Shown here: positions 46,415 to 56,892 of the stretch, piece after piece
Layout: every line of letters starts with the position of its first letter
Position numbering within the stretch: the stretch's first letter is position 1
Assembly: GCA_001466705.2 (NCBI GenBank)
Contig: LATX02000035.1
Location: 620,001-684,000, forward strand
Source of the DNA: Moniliophthora roreri
Lineage: Eukaryota; Basidiomycota; Agaricomycetes; Agaricales; Marasmiaceae
DNA: 64,000 bases
Direction of reading: 5' to 3'
Position numbers and translations under genes: made by a program
The notes under the pieces: generated by a model
What the model was told of the DNA's origin: nothing
The model's input: only the letters and a program-made list of their open reading frames with translations
The model's database searches: none

Positions 46415-47822
46415 ATGGAAACTGCATTTTGGGGTGCGTTGTTTTTTTCCTTTATTTGTATCATGCAGTTCTTTGAACGGCTCTCAGGCATGTACACCGT
46501 CCTTTTTATGACGTGTGTCTACATCCTTCTATCCAAAATGAAGAACACCAGCGCCAACAAAGTAGTATACCTCGGAACTGCGACAATAATGTATGCACTA
46601 TCGACGGTACACGTAACAATCGATTTCATTCGGGTTACCATTGCTTTCGCCGATTATGAAGATAAAGGTGGAGCTCCCGTGTACTATGCTCGTTTCTGGG
46701 AACGCGTTATTGTAGCCAGGGAAGCTGTCCTTGCGCTCCTTTGGTGAGTCCAATCATTTCGACAGAGTGTGATGAGTCGTCAACTTAGTATCTTCTCTAC
46801 TAGTTTTTTCGCTGATGCATTGCTGGCAAGTGTTTCCATTTCACTTCGTCCACCGTGCTTCCATTTTACGGCCTACTATCCAGATTTACCGCCTATGGAT
46901 CGTATGGGGGGGAAGGAAGAGGATCACGCTTTTTCCGACCACACTTTTGATTGCCTGGGCAGGTAAGCTTCCCTTCTGGATGGAATGGCTACGCCATTCA
47001 CATTTTACATCTCAGTTTGTGCATTCATTGCAGTATGGGGCTTTACACAGCTTAAGCCTGGCGACAACGACCACTCTAGTTACGTGCACCGCTGGACAAT
47101 CATTTCGGGCTCAACGACTCTTGTTCTCAATGTTATGGTGACCACACTCATTGGTAGGTCAGCGTCTCCGGCGTAAGTTTGTAACTGAACACATTACAGC
47201 GGGTCGTATTTGGTGGGTCGGTCGTCAAGTGGCAGGCATACTTGGTGCGGAACATAATCGAACGTATAGCAAACCATTGGCGATAGTGTTTGTATAACTC
47301 GACGTATACCGCATTGGACGTGTATACTAATTGTCGATTCAGCGTAGAATCTGGTGCTATCTCTTCTGTCACTATACTGGTCACTACTATCTTATATGCC
47401 GAAAAATTGAACGTCGCAGTAAGTAGGGTCCCCGCTTCTGCTCGTTTATTCTCACAAAGATCTTTGCCTTAGCATCTTTTGTTCGACACGTTTGCTCAGG
47501 TCGCTGTAAGCACCACTCTCCTTCGTAATCAAATTAGAGACAGTTCATATGGATGTAGGGAATGGTACCGACCCTCATCATCGTTCGCGTTGGTTTGGGC
47601 GTCTCTTTCCAAGATAGTACCAGTTACTACACCACGACTGTCCCAGCTTCCAGTCAACTTGGACCAATGGTCTTCTCGACTCCGAGCCATGACCCTCATG
47701 TGGAATCTTTGGCGCCCAATCCCGCCTCCATACCAGTGCAGAACCATAAGGCGGTAGGAATGACAGGTGACCTCCTGACTCGGTTGATGTTACCAAACCA
47801 TTCGGTTCCAGGTTCGATCTAG
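46415..47822 (+). CDS. Fungal multi-pass (about seven-helix) membrane protein, uncharacterised agaricomycete family
   Basis: The spliced frame has successive hydrophobic helices. METAFWGALFFSFIC comes first, then a possible 30-nt intron, then MYTVLFMTCVYILLSKM. These are followed by VVYLGTATIMYALSTVHVTI, FFADALLIYRLWIVWGGRKR, TLFPTTLLIAWA, IISGSTTLVLNVMVTTLIAG with RIWWVGRQVAG, VESGAISSVTILVTTILYAE, and HLLFDTFAQVAGMVPTLIIV continuing as RVGLGVSFQD. This helix order, with YRLWIVW and the GRIWW and VPTLIIVRVGLG signatures, is that of a large mushroom orphan family often expanded in these genomes. The cytoplasmic tail is Ser/Thr/Pro-rich, with stop at 47822. One intron (46825-46883) uses a GC donor. 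Function unknown; receptor-like behaviour is speculation. Confidence 0.78.
46825..46883 (+). other. GC-AG intron
   Basis: The helix ADALL must join IYRLWIVWGG to keep frame. The junction is ctg|gcaagt ... tatccag|att, a 59-nt intron with a GC donor whose flanks match the usual strong GC-donor context. The nearby GT at 46829 would put the next exon out of frame. Confidence 0.7.
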
Positions 47823-49197
47823 TCTAATGTTGTATTTTTGTATGTAAAAAACATTAACGGTGATTAGAGCGTATTTGATTATGTATGTACAAAGTTTTGC
47901 ACATAGAAACAGGTAAATTACAACTGCCTGTGATGAATAATTTAAGAGTCTGCTTCAGAGGTTCTGACTCCAATGTTTCTGGCAGATTTGAACTTGAATT
48001 GTGCCAGCAAGACAACACGCCGAGTAACGATGCAGCACATACGCAGCTGTCACTGTAGGCCATGAAGTATATTACCAGACTTTGTATCTCAAGAGTGATT
48101 ATTGGAGTGGAGCTTGTTGTGAAAAAATCATTAGATCTTGTTCATACAAAACTTGTATATACGCGATCAAATACGCTCTATTCAGACCTCGAGTTGAGCC
48201 AAGTGAGGACGGTGCGAGACTGCCAGTACTAAGCGGAATGACGACATTCGTGCTTTCTCCATCGCCATCGGTATCTCTGACGCCGTAAGAGTCAATTCGC
48301 GAGTTACACGTTGACTTTCACGTCGTATGCATTCTTCATGCTCTGGCTTTCGCGGCCACATAATTCATGTTCATTGATAGCCTGTCCTTCTCTCAAGTGC
48401 AGACTGTCAAGTAACTGGATTGGAGGCCGCTCGTATGCCGATGCTTGAGCGCTGAGTCTCAAGGCCACAAACGTCTGATGGACGTGGTTAAATCTGCATG
48501 ACAAGACTTGTTGAATAATACCGAGGTGGGTCCTTAACAATTACTCTTCAGAATCGATTCCAACTGCAGTCGGGCCTTTCTTAGCTCAACTAAACGATGC
48601 TCAAGGAGAACACATACAAAGGCCATACATAATTCGAAGAGCTGGAAAACCCATTCCGTCGTTGGGATCGCTGTCTTTCTGCGTGGATTAGCTCGCAGGG
48701 GGAGATGTGGAAGGAGCGGGGATGGGACTGGGCGCTGACTGGGTGCATCGTGCGTCTTCGAACTCGCCTCCTACTCCCTTGTCAACTGACTCCGTTCTGG
48801 ATAGAATCTCCCAATCTCGAACTTTCAGTCTTGAGACAAACTTCTCAAACCCCGAGTTTTGTGCTTGTGATGAGGCTTGCATATGGCGACGGTAACGTGT
48901 TTGGCCTCGTTTTCCTGCCGTCCAAAGGGCTTAAACCTGTCATAGTAATTGCTTTTTTCTACTCAGCTTCTGGCACACAAGCATCGGCCGATCAGTATAT
49001 GTACTGATCATTAGCAAGCTCCTTCGATAAGACATTTCGACGTAAGGATGCATTTTTGCCGATGAACGCGCGTTCTCTCTCGCAGCCGAATCCAATCACT
49101 TTGATGCCGTTTACCCGCTTTGGATGCAAATAAAAAATGCGCGAATTAGATATCACGCTATTATCTTGAACTCGGCAACGCTCGGATTGCAGCCACC
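47823..49197. other. Intergenic region with one possible small gene
   Basis: A 64-codon minus-strand frame at 48688-48882 (MQASSQAQNSGFEKFVSRLK ... ending STSPPAS) could be a small protein or a last exon, but no partner exon was found. The rest shows nothing I can support. Confidence 0.35.
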
Positions 49198-50264
49198 ATG
49201 TCCACCCAACCCCAGTCCAAGCCACGCCTCTTCCTCTTCTCCCATCCGCGCACAATGAGTAACCTGCTTATGCGTATCCTCGAAACGCACCCCGACCTTT
49301 CGCAATTGGGCTATTCGTTCTTCAACGCCTACTATATTGGCCCCGAACGACAAGCTGCCAGTCCTCGAGAAGACTTTACCCAAGTGCCCGGGTACGATAA
49401 ATGGCCAGAGATGACATATCAGAAGGGTTTGGATAGTATGTTGCTTTGGCTGAAGAATACTGAGGAGACGGTACGCAACATGTTCAAGTAATATCTCCGA
49501 TTTTGATCCAACTTTTGGCATTAGGGCAAAACCCCGCTAATAAAAAACCACTCCAACGAGATTACACAGCCTACAGTTCCACGCGAGACTATGCCCCCAA
49601 AGCCTAACGTCAAAGACACGAAACTTGATCTCGCCAATCCCGACGTAGAGGACACCCCTCCGTTACCGGAGAACCCGACGTTCCTACCAACCCGCTTCCT
49701 TCTGACACTCACACCCATCTTCATCATCCGACATCCCGCAAGCGTCGCCCCATCTTTTCTGCGAGCCGTCACGGTGGGCACCAGTATAACTGTTGATTCG
49801 GAAGAATTTGCTACGTGCTGTTCTTACAAGAACCAAATAAATATCTTCGAATTCTACAAATCCCAGGGAACCGAACCGATCGTGGTCGATGGCGAGAGAT
49901 TGGTTAACGACACGCAGGGTGTGATGAAGAAACTGTGTGAACGTGTGGGATTGGATGAAGGGGGGTTGAAATACGAATGGGATGCTAAACAGGCTCCGGG
50001 CGCTGTGGTTAGTAAGGCTCAGGATGCGTTTGCTGGGACTGTGATGAGGAGTACTGGTGTTATTAAGCACCGGGTGTGTGTTTTCTCTTTTATGGTTGAT
50101 TTTAATACTAAATAATGGAATAGGCATCGCAAAAACCCATTGACATCGACGAAAAAGTGAAGAAGTGGGAGCAGGAGTGGGATGCAGAGATCGCAAAGGC
50201 GATGGAGAGACATGTGAGAGGTGCGATGGGGGATTATGAGTATTTGTTGAAGTACGCTCTTTGA
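49198..50264 (+). CDS. Sulfotransferase-like P-loop protein, copy 1
   Basis: This belongs to a fungal family with a sulfotransferase-type P-loop fold, expected to bind PAPS. The start MSTQPQSKPRLFLFSH is at 49198 and runs into PRTMSNLLMRILETHPDLSQ, the 5'-phosphosulfate-binding loop region (compare the SxPRTGSTLL loop of known enzymes). Exon 2 starts GKTPLIKNHSNEIT and contains LTPIFIIRHPASVAPSFLRA, the 3'-phosphate-binding 'RxP...PS' region. Two introns (after LKNTEET and after GVIKHR) are short and in frame. The C-terminus is KKWEQEWDAEIAKAMERHV followed by GDYEYLLKYAL, with stop at 50264. About 315 residues, intact. It is the only member of the four-copy array on the plus strand and is convergent with copy 2. 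Confidence 0.85.
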
Positions 50265-50575
50265 CGCGTGGAACACGGAATAAGAAATGTAACATATTGG
50301 AATCGGATTGGCATACCTATCAATTCCACACGTCTTGCTCGTCTATAGCTAGCCACGTCTGTCTGCGGGCCAGGCGTTGGGATGAACGTTCATTGCAGAT
50401 ATGATTTGGACACCGAATTTCGTCCCCTGCTCAAAATGCTGGGAGGATACAAATCTGACTATCAAGGCAACAAATGAGTAGGTTACACCGACCAAAACTC
50501 GATCAAGCTAAGAAACGTGTTAAGCATCACACAATTTGATCTTCCACCTAAATTCCGAATCCATCGTGCGCCTCG

Positions 50576-51696
50576 TCAAATCACGAACTGCAATAAGTAT
50601 TCATAATCCTCCATCGCCCCTCTTACTTGCCTCTCCATTTCTTTCGCAATCTCCGTATCCCACTCCTGCTCCCATTTCTTCACCTCTTCGTTGATATTGA
50701 TAGGTTTTTCTGATGCCTATGGTATTTCAAGTTCTTCATCAACACTACGAAAACCAGACTCAAAGGAACTACCCACTCGATCCTTAATCACCCCCGTACT
50801 TCTCATCGCAGTCCTACTAAATACATCTATAGCCTTATTAGCCGCACCCGCAGGAGCCTGTTTAGCCTCCCATTCATACTTCAGTCCTGCTTCATCCAGC
50901 CCAACCCGTTCACAGAATTTCTTCATCACACCCTGTGTATCAATCACTAACCTCTCGCCATCTATGACGACTGGCTCGATTCCTTGAGCCCTGTAGAAGT
51001 CAAAAATACTGCGATGGTTCTTGTACGCGCAACAGGTGGCAAATTCCTCTGAATGGATGGACATACTAGGACTTTTATCAGAGGCCGATGAGACGGCTCG
51101 TAGATAAGATGGGGCGACGTTTGCAGGGTGTCGGACTATGAAGATGGGCGTGAAGGTTAGGATAAAACGGGTCGGTAGAAACGTCGGATTCTCTGGTAAG
51201 ACAGAGGTATCTTCTAAGGCGGGATCGGCGAGATCGAGTTTCGTGTCAGTGACACTAGGCCTTGAAGGTATAACCTTGCGCGGAACTGTAGGCGGTGCAA
51301 CTTCATTGGAGTGGTTTTTTATAACCGGGATTTTGCCCTACGAATGCAGACATGCAAATTGGACCAGTTATCAAGTCAAAAGTCAAAGTCAGAGAGCACA
51401 GAAACGGAAACGCGTACCTTCTCCTCAGTTTCTTTCAACCAAAGCATCAGGTCATCCAAACCTTTCTGATACGTCTTCTCGGACCAGTTTTCATACCCTT
51501 GCATGTAAACATAGTGTTCCCGAGGATAGGCGGCTTGTCGCTCAGGTCCCAGGTAGTAGGCAGAGAAGAAGGAGTATCCGAGTTGAGAGAAGTCGGGGTG
51601 GGTCTCGATGATGCGCATGAGCAAGTTGCTCATTGTGCGCGGGTGGGAGAAGAGAAAGAGGCGTGGTTTGGACTGAGGTCGAAAATGAGTGGGCAT
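50576..51696 (-). CDS. Sulfotransferase-like P-loop protein, copy 2
   Basis: This is a paralogue of copy 1 with the same three-exon structure. The start MPTHFRPQSKPRLFLFSH at 51696 aligns with the copy 1 start; longer in-frame starts at 51772 and 51834 exist. Motifs are HPRTMSNLLMRIIETHPDFS, GKIPVIKNHSNEVAPPTVPR, PIFIVRHPANVAPSYLRAVS, ATCCAYKNHRSIFDFYRAQG and ERLVIDTQGVMKKFCERVGL. The C-terminus is KKWEQEWDTEIAKEMERQVR and DYEYLLQFVI, with stop at 50576. The frame is intact throughout. It carries an insertion relative to copy 1 (SASDKSPSMSIHSEEFA), and the function is presumably the same. Confidence 0.85.
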
Positions 51697-52368
51697 GGTG
51701 GTTACGATCGATGTTGAAGCCTTGAGGTTGGCAAGGGCAAGACGCGAATGCAATCGTGTGAGACTCGGACTCATTTTATATCCATAGTGGATAAATAATT
51801 GAATTCTGCGTAGCGAGTAATAGCCAGGGCGCATGTTTCTCGGCGAAAAGGAATGTACTACTCAATCGATATCCGGGTAGCAGTTGTCAGCCGACCACTT
51901 GAACGCGTAAAACGACTGCGGTGGGTTGGGTGACAGGGAAATGAGATTGAGCGCGTTGACAAGATGACCCGCGCGCAGACAACGGATTTGGAATTGGAGG
52001 CGCCGGGAAGAAACGCACGACAAGAATAAGTCAAGTTTGGCACGTACTATACATACCTACGCTTAGTCCATATTCCAAGCATTCAGGCATTAAATTGCGG
52101 ACTTCAACAGATACTCGTAACCCTCCATCACGCCTCTCGCATACCTCTCCATCTCCTTTGCAATCTCCATATCCCACCCTCGTTGATATTCACAGGTTTT
52201 TTCGACGCCTACACAGGACGTTTCGACACAAAGTGAGAGGATGAAAAAGAAAAAACCACTCACCCGATCCTTGATCACCCCGGTGCTCCTCATCACAGTC
52301 CCCTCAAACGCGTCCATGACCTTCCCAATAACTGGTTTTGCATCCTGTTCATACTTCAATTCTGCTTC

Positions 52369-52376
52369 GTCCAACC
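52369..52376. repeat. Target-site duplication, left
   Basis: The octamer GTCCAACC directly before the MITE is identical to the octamer directly after it at 52695-52702. Confidence 0.9.
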
Positions 52377-52694
52377 TAGTGATGTTGCGGGCTCAGCTTG
52401 GCTCAAAGCCCCGGGCTTAGGCCTGGCTTGAGAGGGCTCAGGCTCACCAAACATCGAGCCCGAGCCTTGAGCCGCCGAGCCGCCAGAAGCCCGAGCCATA
52501 GGCAGGGCCCGGCTTAGGCTAGGCTTTTGGGTATCACTTGCCTACAGCCACGGGCTGCACTTTCCATCATATCGTCTAGGGCTTGGGCTTTCAGAAATGC
52601 AAGCCCGAGCCCTGAGCCCGGTCGAAGCCCTACAGTAGGGCTCGGCTCGGTCAGGCCTGGCTTCAGGGCTTGAGCCGAGCCCCCAACATCACTA
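52377..52694. mobile_element. hAT-type MITE inserted in sulfotransferase copy 3
   Basis: This is a 318-bp element with inverted ends: it starts TAGTGATGTTG and ends CAACATCACTA, an exact 11-base inverted match, and the similarity extends inward (GGGCTC..GCT). It is flanked on both sides by the same 8 bases, GTCCAACC (52369-52376 and 52695-52702). Paralogous copies have a continuous sequence at this site. An 8-bp duplication with TAG-N-G ends is the signature of hAT transposition. The interior is made of degenerate GGCTT/GAGCC-rich words and has no coding capacity, so it needed a transposase from elsewhere. Confidence 0.92.
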
Positions 52695-52702
52695 GTCCAA
52701 CC
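52695..52702. repeat. Target-site duplication, right
   Basis: The octamer GTCCAACC follows the MITE and matches the left copy at 52369-52376. The paralogue at about 50897 reads atccagcccaacc, an uninterrupted version of the same site. Confidence 0.9.
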
Positions 52703-53896
52703 CAACTCGTTCACAGAATTTCTTCATCGCCCCCTGGGTATCAATCACCAACCGTCCGCCATCTACGACAACTGGCTCAATTCCTTGAGTTTTCTAGAAT
52801 TCAAAGATACCGCGTTGGATCTTGTACGCGCAGCATGCGGCAAATTCCTCTGAGTGGACGGAAATATTAGGACTTTTATTAGAGGCTGATGAGACGGCTC
52901 TCAGGAAAGACGAAGCGGCGTTTGCGGGTGTCGAATCATGAAGATAGGTGTGAGAGTTATGAGGAAGCGGGTCGGTAGGAACGTAAGATTCTCTGGTAAT
53001 ACAGAGTCTTCTTGTGTGGGTCGGCGAGATCGAGTTTCTTGTCAGTAATACTAGGTCTTGGAAACATAACCCCGCGTTGAAATATAGGAGGTGTAATCTC
53101 GTTGGAGTGATTTTTCTAAAGTCGAGAGGGAAAACAAAAAAGCGTACCTTCTCTTCGGTTTCTTTGCAGCCAAAGCATCAAGTCATCCAAACCTTTCTGA
53201 TACGTTTTCTCGGGCCAGCTTTCATTACCCTGCACGAAAATATAGTCTTCCCGAGGATTGACGGCTTGTCGTTCAGGCCCGATGTAGTAAGCGTTGAAGA
53301 AGGAGTAACTGAGTTGGGATATATTGGGGTGAGTCTCAATGATACGTATAAACAAGTTGCTCATCGTGCGCGGGTGTGAGAAGAGGAAGAGGCACAATTT
53401 GGGTTGAGGGGTGGACAAGATGGGCAAGGGCAAGACACGGCAAGACGAGCGTGTGAGACTGTGATGGACCTCTGATATCCACAGCGGGTAAATAATGAGT
53501 TCTACCAAGGACGCCGCAAGGCTCCTCAGGTGTCATCGATTTCTCGATCGTTTGCAGACCCCGTAGGAAGCGACAGAGGTAGGCTATATTCCTTCTACAG
53601 AAAAGTGGCTTGGAATACTCCTAGAGGAATAGTACCAGAGAGTGGATGTAGTCCGAGTTTGGATAAGAAGCAGCGGTCGAAAACAACCCAGGGCGCGTGA
53701 TGAAGCCCAAATCTTGAATGTTACGACTCAACGCTCATGATTCTGAAGGATGGGGATTTGCATTTTGTCGAAGGATGACGAAATCAGAGAAGATCTGCTG
53801 GCGACGCCCGGGAGAGACGCGCCACAACAAAAAGACAAGCTTGACACGTACTATACACATCATTTCACGTCAAGTCCATATTCCAGAATCCACGGT

Positions 53897-54956
53897 TCAA
53901 ATTGCAAACTTTAACAAATACTCGTAATCCTCCATCCCACCTCTCACATGCCTCTCCATCTCCTTGGCAGTTTCTTCATCCCACTCTTGCTCCCATTTCT
54001 TGACCTGTTCGTCAATGTCGACAGATTTTTCTGGGTCCTACAACGGCCTCAGCACCATCACTCAAGAAAGAAAGAAGCAAAAAGAACCACTCACCCTCTC
54101 CTTAATAACCCCTGTACTCCTTATTGCAATCCCATTAAACGCATCCATCGGTGTCCCAACAAACGCCTTTGGGACCTCCCTCGCTTCCCATTCATACTTC
54201 AACACACACTCATCCAACCCGACACGTTGACACATTTCCTCCATAACGCGCTTGGTATCACTCACTAACCTCCCACCATCAATCACAACGGGTTCCACGC
54301 CTTGCGAACGATAAAAATCGAAAATCATGACTTGATCTTGGTAGGCGCAGCACGTCGGGAATTCGGGGTTCTTAGTGGTGGAAGAAGTAGCCCGTAGGAA
54401 GGAAGGAGCGACCTTTGCTGGGTGGCGGATTATGAAGATGGGCGTAAGCGTTAGCATGAAGCGGGATGGTAGAAATGTCGGGTTGGGTATGTCATTGTCG
54501 TCGGTAGAGGCGGTTGTGGGGAGATCAAGCTTGGGGTCGGTAACGGTAGGCCTTAGGGGCATAGGATCGAGTGGAATCGTTGGCGATGTAAACTCGTTTG
54601 CGTGGTCTTTTAAAAGGGGTATTTTGCCCTATATAAATTACTGCATCAACACGTAAAGTAGGAAGTATACCGTGCCTGCGCACCTTTTCTTCAACACCTC
54701 TAACAAACTCCATACATTCCTCTAATCCTTTCTGATATGTCTTTTTCTCCCACTCGTTATAACCCGGCATGTAACTGTAGACCTCGCGAGGAGGAGCGGA
54801 TTGTCGTTCGGGACCGATGAAGTAAGCAGGGAAGAATGAATAGCTGCGTTGGGAGAGGTCAGGATGGGTTTCGAGGATGCGCATCAAAAGGTTGGACATG
54901 GTGCGGGGGTGGGAGAAGAGGTAGAGGCGGCGGGGTTGGGTGGTTGAGGTAGTCAT
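53897..54956 (-). CDS. Sulfotransferase-like P-loop protein, copy 4
   Basis: The most diverged intact member of the array. The start MTTSTTQPRRLYLFSH at 54956 leads into PRTMSNLLMRILETHPDLSQ. Exon 2 starts GKIPLLKDHANEFTSPTIPL, with LTPIFIIRHPAKVAPSFLRA and VVIDGGRLVSDTKRVMEEMC. The last exon has VDIDEQVKKWEQEWDEETAK and ends DYEYLLKFAI with stop at 53897. Introns are at the same positions as in copies 1 and 2. No frame breaks were seen. About 320 residues. Confidence 0.85.
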
Positions 54957-55518
54957 GGTGGGCGTTGTGAAGAAGACACGGTCGTGTATCGTGTGTCTGA
55001 TGCTAAGCCCTTTTATAGACTTGCTGCTGCGAATTAAAAAAAAACCCGAATTCTGTTGGCCGTTGCCCTATTGAATACATAGGTCGATGGTGACGTCGTG
55101 GGATGTTTGGTGCGACTCGGCACTTGTATATCTGCGAGCGACCGGGATAGCCTAGGGAATACGGCACTTGGCGACTCCGACAGGCCGAGAGACGATGGAG
55201 AAATGGATTAGACAGGCGTTATGTATCGTTGACAGGCGTCCCTAAGCCTACTCGGGAAATGTCCTCAGTAAACGTCCCATGAACGGTCTACAGAACACGC
55301 ACCAGGCCACCATTGTATCATCTCTGTCGTATATCCAAGGCTGCTTGAGGTGATGAGAAAAGCATGGAATCTGAGATGATAGTGGTTATAGAAAGAGCAG
55401 CACGAGCGCCCAAAGGGCGTCTAAATGCAATGGTTCAATTGACAAGGATGGTAAGTATTTCCGGTAGGTATTGATGGTATGTGTTACAGGATACAGAACA
55501 ACGGTATGTTAGAGCAGA
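54957..55518. other. Upstream region of sulfotransferase copy 4, no gene seen
   Basis: This holds the presumed promoter of copy 4. No coding frame of note. Confidence 0.4.
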
Positions 55519-56386
55519 TCAAGGAAAGCAGCCGGTGGATGCTGCGAACCTACTCAAGTCGCAGAACCCCACCTCTTCCCTCCGGTGTATAGGCAGCCCA
55601 ATCCTCGTCGGCCCTTTCTCATACTTGGCCACCTTAGCATCCAACCTGGAGTCCGTTCTGCGGTCATAGTAAAGCTTATCGTCCACTCTACGTTGAAGAA
55701 CCTTGTTCACCACGAGCGTCACTGAATATGATTTGGGTGAGGCAAATGACCTGGAGCATCTGGTTGAAGTAGAGGGACTAATGATCCCAATTCTATTAGC
55801 TAAACTTGGCCAAAGATTCTTGAATTCGTCGAGGTCTGGAACAAGTTTGGTGCAACGAGGTGGCTGCCCCTGTGAGGCTGCATCAACCAGTCGAAGATGA
55901 TAATGACGTCTCATGCTGTAATAAGAGCCGATTAATTGAAAGCCGACAATGAATGAAGTATGTGGACAGACTTGGAATCACAGCAAGTAAGAGGCGAGGC
56001 TAACATGGAGATGTGAATTTGGACTGTGTGTTACTGCGGGTCGAAACAAATCATATTCCATAGTATTGCCTTCGCGCTACCTGAAGTTGTTCAGTAAATC
56101 CGGTCCCAAAGGATACGGATGAATTTTGAAAAGGTTGGAGATTTGAATCGCGGTCGAGCAGCGTGGGTGGTACGGCTATTGTCTCCCGTAGGCAGGCTCT
56201 AAGAGCTGGGCATTTGTTGGGTAGTAGCACGTTGGCTGTTTGAGGAAGATACCTGGTATGATTATCGAGTGCCCGCGATCGAACATACACCAGACCAAGC
56301 AAGCTTGATATTGGAACCTGTATGAATCCATAATTGTCGTAAGGTGTCGTCGGCGAAGGCGACCTGGGCGAGGTTGTATAGTGCAC
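55519..56386 (-). CDS. Hypothetical two-part gene, unknown function
   Basis: I do not recognise it. Two minus-strand frames with even composition lie in tandem. 56386-56051 reads MHYTTSPRSPSPTTPYDNYG and continues to FGTGFTEQLQ before a possible gtagcg donor. 55914-55519 contains VTLVVNKVLQRRVDDKLYYD and LDAKVAKYEKGPTRIGLPIH and ends ASTGCFP. They may be exons of one gene, but the obvious acceptor before 55914 (attacag) does not keep frame with the donor. No signal peptide or membrane segment is visible. Confidence 0.35.
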
Positions 56387-56892
56387 GAACCTTGAGTCGC
56401 TGAACCCTTCAGCGTGCCACCTTGAGCTCCAAACTGGGTTCGTGTTAAGTTAGGATTTGGCTTCTACTCAAAGCTCTAATGAAACCAAATTGTCGAACCC
56501 GAGCGCTGCTAGATATGGCTGGAGTAAGGCAGACATAACGCAGATTGAGGTACATCCAAAAGTAGCGGTTGATAAGGCCGACAATTTTCTCTTGGTATAA
56601 CACTGTCGAAGACTAGAGTCACGGTGTCACACGCAGGTCACACGATGCCACTCCTCCCACAATTTCCCAAAAAGGCAATTGTGAAATACTGGATCAAACC
56701 AATTCTGCCATTTTAGTGTGTGGTCTTTGCTGTGCTCTCGTCTTGTCCTTGTCTGGCAATTCTTTCGAGTGCCACTCGGACAAGTCTCTAAAAGGCAGAA
56801 ACTGGTTCTACCAATCCTCCCGTTTTCTGATCCTTATAAGCTGCTGTACACGGCATCATGGCATCCTCATTCCCCAATCAATTGCCCTTACA

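Larger units (their letters stand above)
52093..53418 (-). pseudogene. Sulfotransferase-like copy 3, disrupted
   Basis: This is a dead member of the array. The aligned start codon is TTG instead of ATG at 53418 (TTGTCCACC versus ATGTCCACC in copy 1). The first exon still reads PQPKLCLFLFSHPRTMSNLF, but one extra base near 53165 shifts the frame just before the intron donor. In the second exon, FEF is followed by TAG where copies 1 and 2 read FDFYRAQG or FEFYKSQG (about 52796). A 318-bp MITE with target duplication interrupts the codons for GLDEAELKYE at 52377-52694. In the last exon the segment for KVKKWEQE is deleted. All these are lesions relative to neighbours; none of the repaired sequence is implied to exist. 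Confidence 0.88.

Noticed and set aside
49684..50295. 203-codon minus-strand frame
   Set aside because: It is antisense to sulfotransferase copy 1, whose exons are conserved with its paralogues.
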